Assembly: GCA_001695595.3 (NCBI GenBank)
Contig: MBPM02000007.1
Location: 1,488,001-1,552,000 of the forward strand
Origin: Plasmopara viticola
Taxonomy: Eukaryota > Oomycota > Peronosporomycetes > Peronosporales > Peronosporaceae
Direction of reading: 5' to 3'
Length of the DNA stretch: 64,000 nucleotides
The position numbers were made by a program, and so were the translations under genes. The notes under the pieces are model-generated. The model saw only the letters and a list, made by a program, of their open reading frames with translations. It did not search any database and had not been told where the DNA came from. This document shows positions 22,201 through 34,838 of the stretch, piece after piece. Position 1 is the first letter of the stretch. Each line of letters opens with the position of its first letter.

Positions 22201-23720
22201 TAATTTCTTCAACGCTGCTGAATACACTACTCTCCAATACTCCCCCGTTTACCCACCGAATAAGATAGGACATTTATCCTCCTGTAGACCTTTCGATAAT
22301 CGGATGAGTTTCGACAAATAGTTCTCTATTTGCAGCAAGTGTGCCTCACAACGCGTTACCACTGCGATTTCTGTACGTTTTGCTACACTTTCTTAAATGT
22401 TTAAATTCTGCTCTTTCCTGCGTAAGAGATTCGTATCTCGCCCAGCTTACCAGAATCGGCTGTTATTGAGACGCAAACCCGGTAATGACAGAGTCGTGAG
22501 TACATGACATGACGACTCAACTCAAGGTCAGTGCTTCGACCTCGTATTATTTGCCAAATTTACAGTACAATTCGATGCTAGTGCGGTGTGAATGCGACAT
22601 TTATCCAGTGTATTTAAGATGATTCAAAACGCTTGTAGCAGTCAAGTTGGCTACTAATCGTGCTCGTGATTCTGCTGAAATTGCCTAATTATGGCTGAAG
22701 AGGCGGCGGCTCGATTGATCGATTGACCCTTAGTAGAATTGCGGCGAGTCAGCCGCATTAGAATCATAAAGAGAGAAACAAAGAGGCTCATATGTCACGC
22801 AATCTCCGACGATGTTCAGGCACGTCAATTGATAAGAAAAACGACCATTGCCGACATAATGTACAATTTCTGACAACAATACATTCCCGTATTTTGGTCA
22901 ATTAAATATTGTAATCAATTCACAAGGACGCTCTTTTGTGCATGTAAGGAAATAAGCGTCAGCTGTATGTTTGAAGTGACATAGTCAACAATATGTCTTA
23001 GGCGCTTCCCTTTTGATGCAGGTAGAGCAGTTCATGATTCGCTGAGCGGATGCTTGATGAGCAAAGGTCTTTGATTGAAGTCAATCGACAATGTACATAT
23101 GTGCCCGGACAGAAGCGACACAAAAACATTTCTTGTTTTGTCGGATAATAGACGGCGACATAAATTGCACATTGAGCAGCGAAGAGCGTCTTGATTTTTT
23201 TAAGAAGGGTTCTAGTTGAATATGTTTGTGAGTAATGGTAGCGCTCGGCTATGTACCCAACATTTAGGGGTATATCGGCGCAATCGAAGACACAATAAGC
23301 CTTAGATCAAATTTTTAATCGAAAGTTTGCTAAATTTTATTAAAATTTCCGCGACAAAACTTAAAGAGGCTTGTAAAGCCGATCGCATATGCTTATTTGA
23401 CTACAATAGCAGGCCATATTCATGTCAATTTAGGATGAAGCAATCCAAAAAGGCACTTAGGGTTCGAAGTAGGTCATCATCGATTGGATCGGTAGTTTTC
23501 TTGGTAAAGATGTATCTCGCGATACCTTAACTACCTGGTCTCATTAAGTTTTTTTTTTGAATCGGTGGATTAAATACATCATGGTACGTCAGTAAATTTT
23601 GCCAAGAAGGTGTGTGACGTCATCGGCGCTTTCTTCTTGCGCAAAGCACGAGGCAAGAATCTATGTCATTAATCGCGGGCAGCTCTATGAATGGTATGAT
23701 CTGGAAGTAGATGACATCCG
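22201..23720. other. No gene recognised; partly duplicated spacer
   Basis: The stretch near 22790-22870 resembles 45455-45530 (GATGTTCAGGCA-type run, then CAATTGATAAG). The stretch near 22935-22985 resembles 30060-30110 (GTATGTxTGAAGTGACxTAGT). The frame at 23327-23530 has no recognisable motif. Confidence 0.4.
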
Positions 23721-24030
23721 ACCATGCGGCTCGAGTAATTAGTCGCTCAACTCAGGACCTGGAGGTACCTGGTTTGATACGAAATCATTACAGCTATATA
23801 AAGGTTACGAAAGTGGACGAGCAATCACATCCAAAAGTACGACTTCTCTTCCATATCCACACCCAATTTGGTGTTATGGGTTGGATGGGATGGATGCCCC
23901 GACCATTAAAAAGTTTTTTAGTGAAATGAGGGGTACAGAACACGGTCCTAAATGGTTCGATTAGCTCCCAGTATCCTGCTTTAGAGAAAGCTTAATCCTA
24001 GCACGCAGACTTCAGTTGCTCAGTCTCCGG
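23721..24030 (+). mobile_element. tRNA-derived SINE, copy b
   Basis: The head GGCTCGAGTAATTAGTCGCT followed by GGACCTGGAGG and GGTTTGATACG has the layout of a tRNA-type A box and B box. The body and end match copies at 5056-5352 (inverted) and 25130-25444. A short tandem GGATGGGATGGATG is in the middle. Exact ends are estimated from where similarity stops. Confidence 0.65.
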
Positions 24031-25129
24031 AAGTAGATGGTCGTGACGAAATTTAAACGCGCTTAAGTCTGGTGACACAGTTTTGGGATGTATCGCTTGG
24101 TCTGATGTCGTGCAGTGGAAAGCCAGACTTGAAGGACAACATAGTCTACGTGCAAGTAGTGCACAAGTTGATATTCTCTTTTACAACAAACTTTTTTGAA
24201 ATGCATTGCCTTCTACTAAGGTTACGTTCATAGTAGCTTGGCCAATTTGATCAATACCAAAGGATTAAAGGAATTGACTCAGCCTTGTCAATTTCATACA
24301 CAAATACCATACGAATTAAAAAAGCAGAGCTGAAGCACTGCTTTCCGATTTTCATAAAGCCACAGAATAAGTTTGGAAATCTAACACCAAGAGGTCTTGA
24401 TGACATTAATGTGTCGTTTTTTACGCGTCAAGATTTGATATCTGCCTTTTTTCACTGCAAACAGATGCTGGAGGGTGATTTAAATAATATTCTAGGCTCA
24501 AATCTTCGTAGTTCAAAGCTGCTCAAAACACTTCTATCTCAGAGATAACAAGCCACTTGCGATTAAGTTTGCTCTCATCAGTCAGCGTTCACGTGCTGAT
24601 ACTTGAAGTACTTTAGTATCTGGATAGATCAAGAACTGCAGCGCAGTCACCTCATCTCTTGTGGAAATCAGCCGGGAGGATGTGTCATTCTGCAAAGCAT
24701 GACCTCGAAACAAAAAAAACAATAGCGCAAAATGTTTTGACTGGAATATTTTGCGCTGCGAAAATATGAGCTAGCTCATGTCACGTCATAATTGTACCCC
24801 TATCAGATTTCATCTGTAGCATGCTTGCGCGAGTTGGTATGTGGATAGCTCTTGTATAAGTTCTGGAGAACGATAAAATGAAAAAGTCGAGCCGTCAAAA
24901 TTAGACGCGAGATTGAATTGATTTTAAATGGAGGCCGCCCTATTGTAATCCAGCGTGATTGCCACGAGTAGTGATTTCACGAAGGAAATCCAGATATATT
25001 TACTTTTCATGAGGCTCAACATTTGCCGCGAAAAGATTTATGGCTTGGTAAACACAAGCTTTTGATGGCTAATTATCAGTGAGTTGGTACATATGTGCCC
25101 AACAAACCATTTCGCTTAAAAATCAGCGA
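24031..25129. other. No gene recognised
   Basis: An 87-codon frame at 24285-24548 has no motif I recognise. The segment 24640-24780 is an inverted relative of 4280-4430 (shared CTGCAGCGCAGTCACCTCA and GAGCTAGCTCAT). Nothing else is supported. Confidence 0.4.
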
Positions 25130-25444
25130 CCGACCCTGTTGCTCGAGCGGTTGGCCGTTCGGCTCAGGACCGGGAGGTAGTACGATACCCATAAGATCCA
25201 AATCAAGGCAGCCGGCAAAAGGTCACTAAAGAGGACGGGCCATCACACCCGAGTGTGTGACTGCCCTATCAACTCGTATCCGATTGGGTAATAAAAAGGC
25301 TGGGTAAGGGACGGCCCACTGACCGAAAAAAAAACATAATGTATAGGGGGTACGGAACACGGTCCTATTATGGGTCGAATTGCTACTAGCATCCCGCGAT
25401 AGAGACAGCTTAGTCCTAGTGCGAGGTTTCCGGTAGCTTTAATT
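25130..25444 (+). mobile_element. tRNA-derived SINE, copy c
   Basis: The head is GCTCGAGCGGTTGGCCGTTC followed by GGACCGGGAGG, close to a real tRNA D-arm/A-box arrangement. It ends in CCGGTAGCTTTAATTT, as in copy a. Its middle matches copies a and b (TACGGAACACGGTCC also in b as TACAGAACACGGTCC). It has no coding potential. Confidence 0.65.
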
Positions 25445-25559
25445 TCTTGAACATCAGCAAAGGCCACAATACCAGCGTTGTTTGCCTATGACTAGTACAA
25501 ATACCAAACTGAATGCTTGATTGCAGTGCAATAACGAGTAATACTGCCGATAAATTCGG

Positions 25560-26740
25560 CGCCGGCACACTTTGCACGGGCGCATATATGTTAACTCACA
25601 AAAACCATACCCCAACGCGCGACCAAAAGACCGAAGCTTACGCACCGAGAGCGCATTTAGTCTAGTTCCAAATCAAATCAGCATTCGGTTAGCCGTGCCA
25701 AATTTGTAGAAATGCTCTTTCGAGGGTGATATTCGTGCCACTTCACTAGAACATCTTGACGACCATGAAAGCGCTTCTGCTTCATAGCGCACTTTAAAAT
25801 GAAGCATTACTGGCCATGGCGGAAAATGGGGGCCAAAAGAGATACCTCGACTTGGTTTTCCACACTTTCAAAAGGCGCAATTGCTCCTTAGCAAGCCACA
25901 TGTACGCCCTTGGAATTTTCTCAGAGTCAGATGTGTTGGTCAGACCTCAGCTTCTTCGGACCTTTGAGATGGACAGCCAATAAGCTCTGTGCAAGTCTCC
26001 AAATTGCGTCAGGAAATCAATTTTTGGTGTCATACTCCGGATGCAGGTGGCCAATCTGGGCATAATTGGCCGGTCTGCCTTATGGTCAATACGGTGGTGG
26101 CCATTTCCCAACGTACTTCAACCTTTAACCTTCTCGCAGACGTGGGTGCACTGATAAATATGGCGTTGGGGACTCGTCAAGGCTTAAATGAAACATAGTC
26201 CATCAAGTGTTTAATCCTTTTCAGTTCAACCCACATAAAATATTGGGCGCATCGACTTAATGAGATCGATGGTATATGTTCATGCATGCTTTTCACAAAT
26301 TGTTGCCCGAAACACTGAGCCAACCGTGGGTTTCTTTAAAATCAAACGATTTTAGCACCTATAATAACAGCATTTTGATACTCTCTTCCGGATTTAACTG
26401 AGAACTCATCGAACGGAGGCAATCGCATCTCTTGCACTGCTCAATCTATTAAGCCAACCTATTGCGAGGCCGAGTTTTTTCCTAAACCTAGAAAAAATGT
26501 AGCCCCTCCACTTATGTCAGAATCATTTTCGTTAAAAAAGCAAGAAGGTGTAATTATTTGTTTGTGAAAATTTGTGAATGAGTGATGTGCATTGTTACAT
26601 GCATACTCGCCCATAGCAGATTTGTCGACCCACGTAGGTGGCGCCTTGGCGCACATACGGCGCAGTTTGTCTTCGAACGCCCAATTAAGTACTTCCATTT
26701 GACTGTTTGGGTGAGGATAGTCTTCAAATGACACCAATAA
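25560..26740 (-). mobile_element. Decayed Ty3/gypsy integrase and downstream region, copy 2
   Basis: On the minus strand at 26459-26737 a frame reads HPNSQMEVLNWAFEDKLRR, then CAKAPPTW and NNAHHS. This is the well-known end of the gypsy integrase core (HPQTDGQTERVNR...CADAP..W......ALNNAVH). Further downstream on that strand, near 26250-26300, YTIDLIKSMRPIFYVG matches the conserved block after integrase. Stops break the rest. The left portion is collinear with 6.4-7.7 kb. No LTR was found. Confidence 0.7.
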
Positions 26741-28800
26741 GTATATTTAATTAATTAATACGCGTAAACCTTTCTCACGGGTCTCTGTTTAACACCGAAG
26801 ACCCGGGTAGGCCATACCTTAACAGCCTTAACAGCCTTAGTGTCTATTTCTAGCTTTATACAAACTGGAATGTACCATTTTCGCCAGAGTTACCATTTCC
26901 GTGGGACCCTTTGTTATACTGCCAAAGGAAAAGGTAAAGCTTGTGGACTTTAGGCAACCCACCGATTTCTTTTAATTTATATGTGGAGCTGACGTGAGAG
27001 CTAACTAATATGTTCATTAGGAGATTCGACAGATTCTCACATACTTGGCCACCTGTTTGTTCGTGTGAGGTTTAAAGACAAAAAGACTTCTTCTCGCTTC
27101 AAATGGCTGTTCATGAAGAGATCGCCAGACTTTAAGAGTTCATCGGTTCCCGGTATTCGTCACGTAAACGTCGACATATGCTGAATACACCAGATATACC
27201 CCTTAGCACAATAGACAATCGGTTAGCGATGCAACTGCGATTACTACGAGGGGTTGATCACTCCCAAGGATAGCATTTCAGAGGGGCGAGTCTGTATGTG
27301 GCTGCACTATGCTTGAATAGGTTTGTAAAACGCATCATCCATCATTTCTATCTGGGCCTCGGACATTAATTTCTTACATTGATCCAACTCTGCGACACAA
27401 CACCTTGAAAGTCGTGCGAGTTGCCTGTACGACAGATGTGCGAAGTTGACTCTATTCTGCTAAATTGGCTTTGGAAGTGATTACACGTGTGTCGGCGTAA
27501 TTTTTGTTACAATTGCTGCTAGATGTGACAAGATCACAGCATCTTGTACGAAGGTAGAAGTGCCGGACATTGTACGATTTTCCGGCGAAAATCTCATCGC
27601 AATTTTTGCCTTAAAGGTCAAATTGTTCAATAGATTGAGGATTTTCTGATCTTTATTATGCACTTAATTTATCTCTTCAATTTGGTATCCTGGTTCCATT
27701 ATTAAATTGGTGCATGTACTTAGCCTCTTCTCGTCCGCGTCCCTACCTAATGCAAAGCGAAACATACAATAAAGATCGAGCAACACAAAGCTTGTTATTG
27801 ATTTTGAGCGAATTAGCTTGCCATTTGGCTTCATGCAGCAAATTAGAAAAAACGCAAAAAGTATACTTAGCGGGCCATTCATATGCACTTTGACAGAAAC
27901 ACATTTCATCGTTGCAAATATTCTTGACACACAAATTATACACTCAAAAGCTCTCAATTTATTTATGAAAAAATTCACATCTCGCAGTCTATGGCAAAAA
28001 AATATTTTTTGCCGAACCACGCAAACAACGTGCTGCCTTTTTCATTTGTAGTGAGCAACTTGCTGTGTTGCATAAGTTTTGCTGCAACACCTTACATTTG
28101 GTCTGTATAAAATGCTTACATTTAATATTGATCCATTTGTGTAAATTAAACAAAATAAGCTTTTTTTTCTACTGCGTCGTTAACACTAGCTGTTACCAAT
28201 GCATTCGACGCATTCGAAACACCTCTTTAAAAGCTTGGTATCTTAGCTTCTTTTCGGTATCACACAGCAGCACTGGAAGTAATAACGCGTATTAGCAATG
28301 AGATCAGCGATAGTTGTTGACATTGCCCATTGGTTGCTTTATCTCTTCCTAATGGCACATAGTCAATCTCCAATACTTATTGATAGAAGAATCATCGGGC
28401 TGACCTATAACAGCTGAGACTCTCTTTGTGATAACGCAAAAGCCTCTTCACTGGTAAAACTGACTACAGCAACTTAAACTGCGTTTCGCTGGCAGAATTC
28501 GCCAATCACAAAAGACTCGACATCAACATAATTCAAGAACATATTATGTCTTCACTCTTGCTTTAAAGACATTTACAGATGCTTTTGATTTCTCCGATTT
28601 CTCAAGAAAGAGTAATCACCTTACACTTAGAACTTTCTGGCTTATGCTATTCTATGTACAGCTTCGACGTGTTGATCATCAAGCAAGCTAAGCGTAGCAC
28701 TTCACTGTTTCAAAGGTAACGGGTTAGCGCAATACGTTACGCTTCACAAGAAGCAAGTATGTACGCTTTGCTAACTCCGAAAAGTAGTCTGAAGGGCAAA
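26741..28800. repeat. Duplicated blocks, copy 2
   Basis: The stretch 26.93-27.06 kb matches 7.92-8.06 kb. The stretch 27480-28330 matches 3390-4240 almost throughout. The stretch 28200-28800 also matches 8090-8700. A minus-strand frame at 27664-28020 (118 codons) is only partly open in the first copy and has no recognised domain, so I treat it as chance. Regional duplication is the main signal here. Confidence 0.55.
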
Positions 28801-31480
28801 GCTGAACGATAAGCGATTCCCACCTATTAATATGGACTCATCCTTTCTAAACAGATGACCGGCGCACAGCTCAATCTTACATTAAGTAAGTCGACGTCTA
28901 GGATAGCGCATATGCATTTGTTGGTGTAGCCTTTGTATCGATTTACATAAGTGCTGTCCCCCGTGTCAATTGCGTCAGGATTCAAATAATTATTTTCTAC
29001 CAGGCGTCTGTGCTATGAGGAAACGCCAACACCCTGTAGGGGAAAATGACCTCCTGCCAAAAATGTTATTACAAAGCCTTTCCAATAAGTGACTTTTTGT
29101 CAGAGTTGTAAAAAAGAAATGGTGCGTAATGCTAAACTCTCGAAGAAAGTCAGTCATATTTCGAGGACGTAAGGCCATTCCGACGTAATACTCCCTGCTT
29201 ACTTAGCAACACAAATGAAGATCAGGTTACTTAGGAACTTGGTCGAAATAGAAGCGAACTTCTTTGACTCTTAGAGCGTTGAAAGTAATTTTGTCTTGCA
29301 CTTGAAAGCTAGGTATGACCGTGAAATAGCAGGAACGCCACAAATTTTAGGTCGATTAAAGATTGAAGACATTCAGTACCTTTGCAACCCTCTAGCAGTA
29401 AAAACAACCTCTGCTAAGAAGAAAAGGCACTATCAGCGGGGGTAGTAGACCAATCTGGCCAATTTGTTAGCAATTGAAATTTAGAAAAAAAAATAGATTT
29501 TGACAGCAAGGCTTCAAATCGTGGGGTAGCACGAAAATCACTGACTTGACGCTTGTCGAAAGCAGCATAGCCTGCCTGCAGATTGAGCTATTTTACTGCG
29601 CACGAAGTGACATGTAAGCACTAATCGGTGTTTGTAAGACTAAATCTCGCTGTATGCTATGAAAGCCCAATCACATTGCGTAGAGTAAAATGTATGGCAT
29701 TAAGCATTGCTCATTAAGGAGTGCGCCCGCTGCATGCCATAAGTAGCATAATCGTTATTTGGCAAAGGTACCAAGGTAAGGGTCCGGCGATGCCCATGGA
29801 ACGGCTCGCTGTCCACGAACAGCAATTAATGTTAAAATCGCTTGATGCAGTATATGTACCGTAAAATTTGGTTTAGACTGAACAATCAAAATGCAATCTT
29901 GGCGATTTACCGGAAGTGTCGCATTATTCGCTGGTCAACGCTTCTCGTGAAAAGCGTTTGCCGCATACCACGTAAGATGTAGCTGAGTATGAGATAAGGC
30001 ATCGATGGTACGGTCCTTACATTAAACGTTAAGTGGAACGTAGCTTAATAATCAATTCACATCGTGTGCAGCGCATGCTGTATGTCTGAAGTGACGTAGT
30101 GACTTGGAACCCCAAGCAATGCAGCTTTGATGATTACAGAGCGGCACATATTCCACAAAGAGGCTTAGATGAGTGTAGCCCTTACTAGGATGTCAATATA
30201 AAATTCGGGGCGTCAGATTACAAAATATTTTATGCAAAAACGACGGAGCCAAAACATCCTTCATTAAAACTGAACACGAGGGAACAGTTGGCTTGGGTAT
30301 TACATCGGTTCTGTACTACTATGCGATAAAGAATTTTGGATGTGATCCTACAAAACCCGTTTTCGAATCTACTATATGATCGTGGTGCAAGTCGTACAAC
30401 TGTTTAGGACCCAAATGCAGGGTCGCCCGAAAGTGGCTTCATGAAATGAGCCTGCGACGTCATTGGCTCGTTTTCTTTCGCTAAGCATTCGTTCCATCAG
30501 TTCACGCCGACATTCTGTGCCAACAAGCCAGAAGATGAGTGAATCATCGAGCACGCTTTGTATCAGCTCAAACTGGCCATCATTTTTGTATACAAACTGA
30601 TCCCAAAGAATGTGCTACAAAAGCAACGAAGCGATGTACAATTTACAGCGTACTCAGCTTTGTCGATGAATTGCATTACTTTTAGCAGCAAGCGCATGAA
30701 CAAGATCGGTGTACCCTATTTTGAGGTCAGCATTTCAAGCGGCTCGATTTGGGAGTGGCTGGTTATGATCAATGAGTATCGAGCGCGCGTTCGATGCAAC
30801 CGCTAAAATTTAATAGGGTTTATACGCACATACATTGATAACATAGTCGTGCAGAGCAGTGGCAAACCTCGTTGTCCATTTTCGTGCTGTGCGGCGCATA
30901 AATGCGCACGACTGATATGTATACATGCTGGTTCAGGTAAGTCCACTCCTGTGTGAAGAAATATAGAGTGCTTCATATAAATCTCAGACCTCAACGAAAC
31001 CTCGCTCATTTTGAAAATCGGCCGGTTTTGACGAAAAATCTTTACTTAAGCAGATAGGTTATTTACTTATTCAGTACAATGCAAATTTGGCAGGTTTACT
31101 GTCTAAATTCTTTGGAAACAATACTAAATATTTTTTTAAATTTCAACACTTAGAGGATCCTAAAGATTAGTATTAACGGATCGAGTACGGCCGTTCGGTG
31201 TCGTCTGTAACGCGTAAGCCTTTCAGCCAGCGGTGCACTGGTACAAGCAAGTGTCGAGAAATAAAATCGAGTGAGGACTTGATTAAACGTATTTTGCTAC
31301 GAGGTATGTGTTCTACAAGTACAGGAGCTATTAACTCGGCTTAAATTCAATTTGTAATAAATACAGGTCAAAGGTCACTAAGAAATGCGACGTTGTCGCT
31401 ACACTTCTTGACGTTAACGTCGCAAAATTTTACAAAGACTGCGCAATATGTGGGACCACTCCACGACAGGATTAGCATAA
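28801..31480. other. No gene recognised
   Basis: Several frames of 60-82 codons occur (28990-29178 -, 30372-30554 -, 30558-30806 +, 30803-31009 -). None has a motif or a conserved copy, so I do not call them. The part near 30060-30110 resembles 22935-22985. Confidence 0.4.
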
Positions 31481-33330
31481 AACATCCTTGGAGCAATTGA
31501 GCTCTCGAATGATCAACTACGCTGCTCACCAAGCTCAAGCGTCACTTGACGGTTCATAGACTTCCACAAAATTCCAAAGGCATTCAATATATGGATGGAC
31601 GCCACAATGTTGCGATTTGGGGAGTCTTGATTGAAACGAGTGATAGCTAAAGCATCCAATTTTTTCTACTGGTCGAAAGATGAAACCAGCATGTGTATTT
31701 TTCCGATTGACCATTCACGGTTGAAACGGCTCACAAATTATTGAAATGATCTCGACCTAGAAGACTACAAATGTCGGAGTAGCTAATGAGCTTGCTGAAT
31801 TTTGTCCTTGATCAAGAGGATTTCCGGTGCCTTATGAAGTGTCACGCAATCCGGAAATCAAGAGTAAAGCTGCCCAAGTTAGCCTGCAAGAGCTACTGGA
31901 AGCGGCCAAAAGCTGCGAGATCGTGGCGATAAGCAGGACAAACGGTATTGCAACTGCACAATACTCAAATTGTATTCGTGGATCGAGATCCACAGTACAT
32001 CATTAAAAAGCTGAATAAAAGAGATGATGTACCAAAGTACTCATTGAAAAATACTATTTTGTATTACCATATAGGCGAAGTTGAAACTTTACGACTCTAT
32101 AATCCCAACGACGAAGATCTAGAGACTGTGAGAACCACGATTCTGTATCGGCAGGCTATTTTAGACAAGCCCAAGGCCAAAAGTGACGATCTACATCCAG
32201 CATTATGCCACCACTTGCGAAAGGTATTATCACAACAAGGCTGAGCAGACTAGACCACCAGGATACTTCAATTTTTGGCTGTTTGGAAAAGCAGATTGGT
32301 CGACATAATTTTTAAATTTATTGTGTACTTACCGTAGACCAACCTTTTTCATTAATTTTTGATCGCTTAACAAAAAAGGCTAGGTTCATCGCTACAAAGA
32401 AATCGAACGATACTACAAAAATCGTAAAAAATCTTTGTGTAGAAATATATGAAGGACCGTGGCATGCCAAGTACGAGACAACAAGTTACATCTAAGTTTT
32501 GGCAAACATTCGTTTCTGTTTCACGAATGCACTATAATTTGGCTTCGCTCTTCAGGTCATAAACGGATTAGACTGTTTTGTTGGAGATTACGTCCGAGGC
32601 GCTGCCAACCCAGCAAATAATAATCGGGATGTCTTTTTGCTATTGGCTGAGGAAACCCATAGTCGACACGTACAGCGTAGAATTGGAATGGCACCGTTTG
32701 AAGAAGATTTAGGATATATTTCTTATATGCCGAATGGTGCGACATCAATTTTAATATTTCACAGATTGACACCAATCAGCACGAGAGTCTCTACTACATC
32801 AAAACCTTTACTCAAGTTCGCACAAAGTCTGATGAGCAAAGCCCATGAGCGCTCGGAATAATGTTACAACACGAAATGTCTGATGATATGGTGCAATATG
32901 TGAATGTTTGTGGTTTTGCTCAGTCGAAGAATTCGCGCAAGGTACCATTGGCCTATTCCCGATCGAATAAAAGTTTCGCGAGATATCTATGAGTTTAAAT
33001 TATCAAAGAAATAAGGTTGCAACCAGATTTTTGCACTCCACTGATGAAATCGTGCCCCAAGGATCCAGTGTCGAAAATTGTAAATAAGCTCGTGTCGACC
33101 GATGGCTCCGAAGCACAATTCAATGGTGTCGTAATTGAACGTCAAAAGTGCAAGGGAATTTTTCAGTACAAAGTATAACGACGTGTCAAAGCCATTAAGG
33201 AAGCCACTTGGGAGCCCATGAAAAATCTAGAGCAGATCTTCGGGCTCACCGACCTCAAGTGAAAATCTAAGCAAAGGAGCCCTGGCGTTTAAAATAGGCG
33301 TTGTTTTGAAGGAAGGTCATAGGACGATGT
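31480..33330 (+). mobile_element. Ty3/gypsy chromovirus fragment: RNase H, integrase, chromodomain
   Basis: Broken frames in the order expected for the 3' half of gypsy pol. An RNase H trace lies near 31590-31660. A zinc-binding and linker region of integrase falls in the frame 31948-32244 (YSLKNTILYYH, then RLYNPND). The integrase tail lies at about 32637-32720 (AEETHSRHVQRRIGMAPFE, DLGYISYMP). A chromodomain end with KEATWEPMKNLEQIFGL lies at about 33200-33255. A purine tract GAAGGAAGGTCA ends near 33330, equal to the tract before the 3' LTR at 52131-52142. Sequence after it is soon replaced by cassette sequence. The family is the same as the 47-52.6 kb element. Confidence 0.75.
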
Positions 33331-34140
33331 CTAGGATGCGAAAAAACTAGCAAAAGAATGAAATAATATCAGCCATTACAATGATGTCATCTCGTGTTGT
33401 ATTTCGCCTGACGAGGGGATACAACATCCATTGAACTTTCATCCATTGAACTTTCCCTCTTTACACAAACCAAAGCGGCTGGCCCATCACTAGCTATATC
33501 GTACAATTGCATAGCCTCCTCTTCAGCTTCAATGGAATAGTCCTACTACTATCAATAGCACTATCAGTAGCCGACATGACTACTATGCACGTTTTAAACT
33601 AATATGGATACAAGCGGTAAATGTTGTTCTTACACTGCGCTAGCATCGGATTTTACTGCACACTCGGCAAAAAACACGATGACGTAAGACTGGCTTTGCT
33701 TTAAGTCATCATATTGACTCTGTCATAGCCGATACTTGTGTCTCCTTCACAGCCGCTTCTACCGCCAACCCCTTACCATCATCCCCCATGACGTCACTTG
33801 CTCCTGCTCCGCCTTTAATTTAATTTCTTGTCACGTCAAAGCCTCATCCTAAAAAGATGTGAGTATTTCTGGCTACCCACGCTGCTCTCAAGAAAACTAA
33901 AAATTAAGGAGAACGACACCATCATTTTGGATGTCGACTTCATAACTTCTTGTATATTATACCTAAAAAGCTTGTGTTGTAGCACAAATCGAGCGACCCT
34001 TCGACGTACATTGTCGAACTCCAGCTTAATCTCCGTAGATGGCTTTCAATCGCCTGCACTGACAATTGTATTACAATCTTTGTGTGGTGATGATATATTT
34101 TCATTCCCGCTAAGCAATTCGGGACAAATTTTGATGCTTT
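33331..34140. repeat. LTR stub and orphan fragment of an effector cassette 5' flank
   Basis: The first ~70 bases follow a gypsy purine tract and may be the start of a truncated 3' LTR. From about 33415 the sequence aligns with 40.97-41.45 kb and 57.4-57.85 kb, the flanks upstream of C and D (GGxTACAACATCC near 33418; CCGCTTCTACCGCCA near 33755). There is no effector downstream, so this is a fourth, truncated cassette. The 104-codon frame at 33828-34142 is not open in the other copies. Confidence 0.55.
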
Positions 34141-34838
34141 AATTAGCGCTTCCAGCGGTCCATGAATTCGCGACTTTTAGGCATCATCACGTACAGATAG
34201 TGCGGTATATTCGTCTGCATTGAATAATGCGCCGCTATAATTACTTTATAAAGTTTACGAAAATATTGTTAAGGAATGGCAAACGCGTTTGTTGTGTCCA
34301 TTTTAGGGTATACTATTAAAAAAAATTAACAGCCAATCTATTAAGCAGCAAAATAGTACAAGCGAGAGCTGTTTTCTTACATACACTTTACATATAAAGA
34401 TTTGCTCTGCTACTCGTCAAATTGTCTTAAATCTACAAAACATGTAAAGAAATATCGTAATTTTGCCCCGTGCGCGTGTGCTTCAATGCGTACACACTTT
34501 CCTTATCGCTCTGTCATATCGTTTGGTGTGCTAAATAAATGTAGTGCATATGTAGAAGGAGCACTTAGACTACCGCGATTCTTGCAGCTTACTCGGTGTG
34601 TGCCGGCTGCCATATACTTGTGCAGACATTTGCGGCCAATTGAAAAATACGACACAATTGCTTACAAACTGCATGGGCAGTAAAGGGATGACAATGAGCC
34701 AGCGCGAAAGCCACGACGTAGCCAACGCTATGGATGGCAAGATCGACGGCAAGTAGGCATATCGTTGCGATAGCTTGTTTCTTCTTGTGGTGCAGCGGTA
34801 CCGTCGAAGTGTATTGCGATCCTCCTACCATGTACCAC
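34141..34838. other. Downstream of the hydrolase; no gene seen
   Basis: It contains the presumed 3' UTR of the minus-strand hydrolase at its right end. Frames at 34402-34683 (+) and 34589-34831 (-) have no recognised motif. Confidence 0.4.

Noticed and set aside
27664..28020. A 118-codon minus-strand frame with a hydrophobic middle
   Set aside because: The duplicate at 3.5-3.9 kb is shortened and shifted, and no domain is recognisable.
33828..34142. A 104-codon plus-strand frame
   Set aside because: It lies in duplicated cassette flank; the matching stretches at 41.4 and 57.8 kb are not open.
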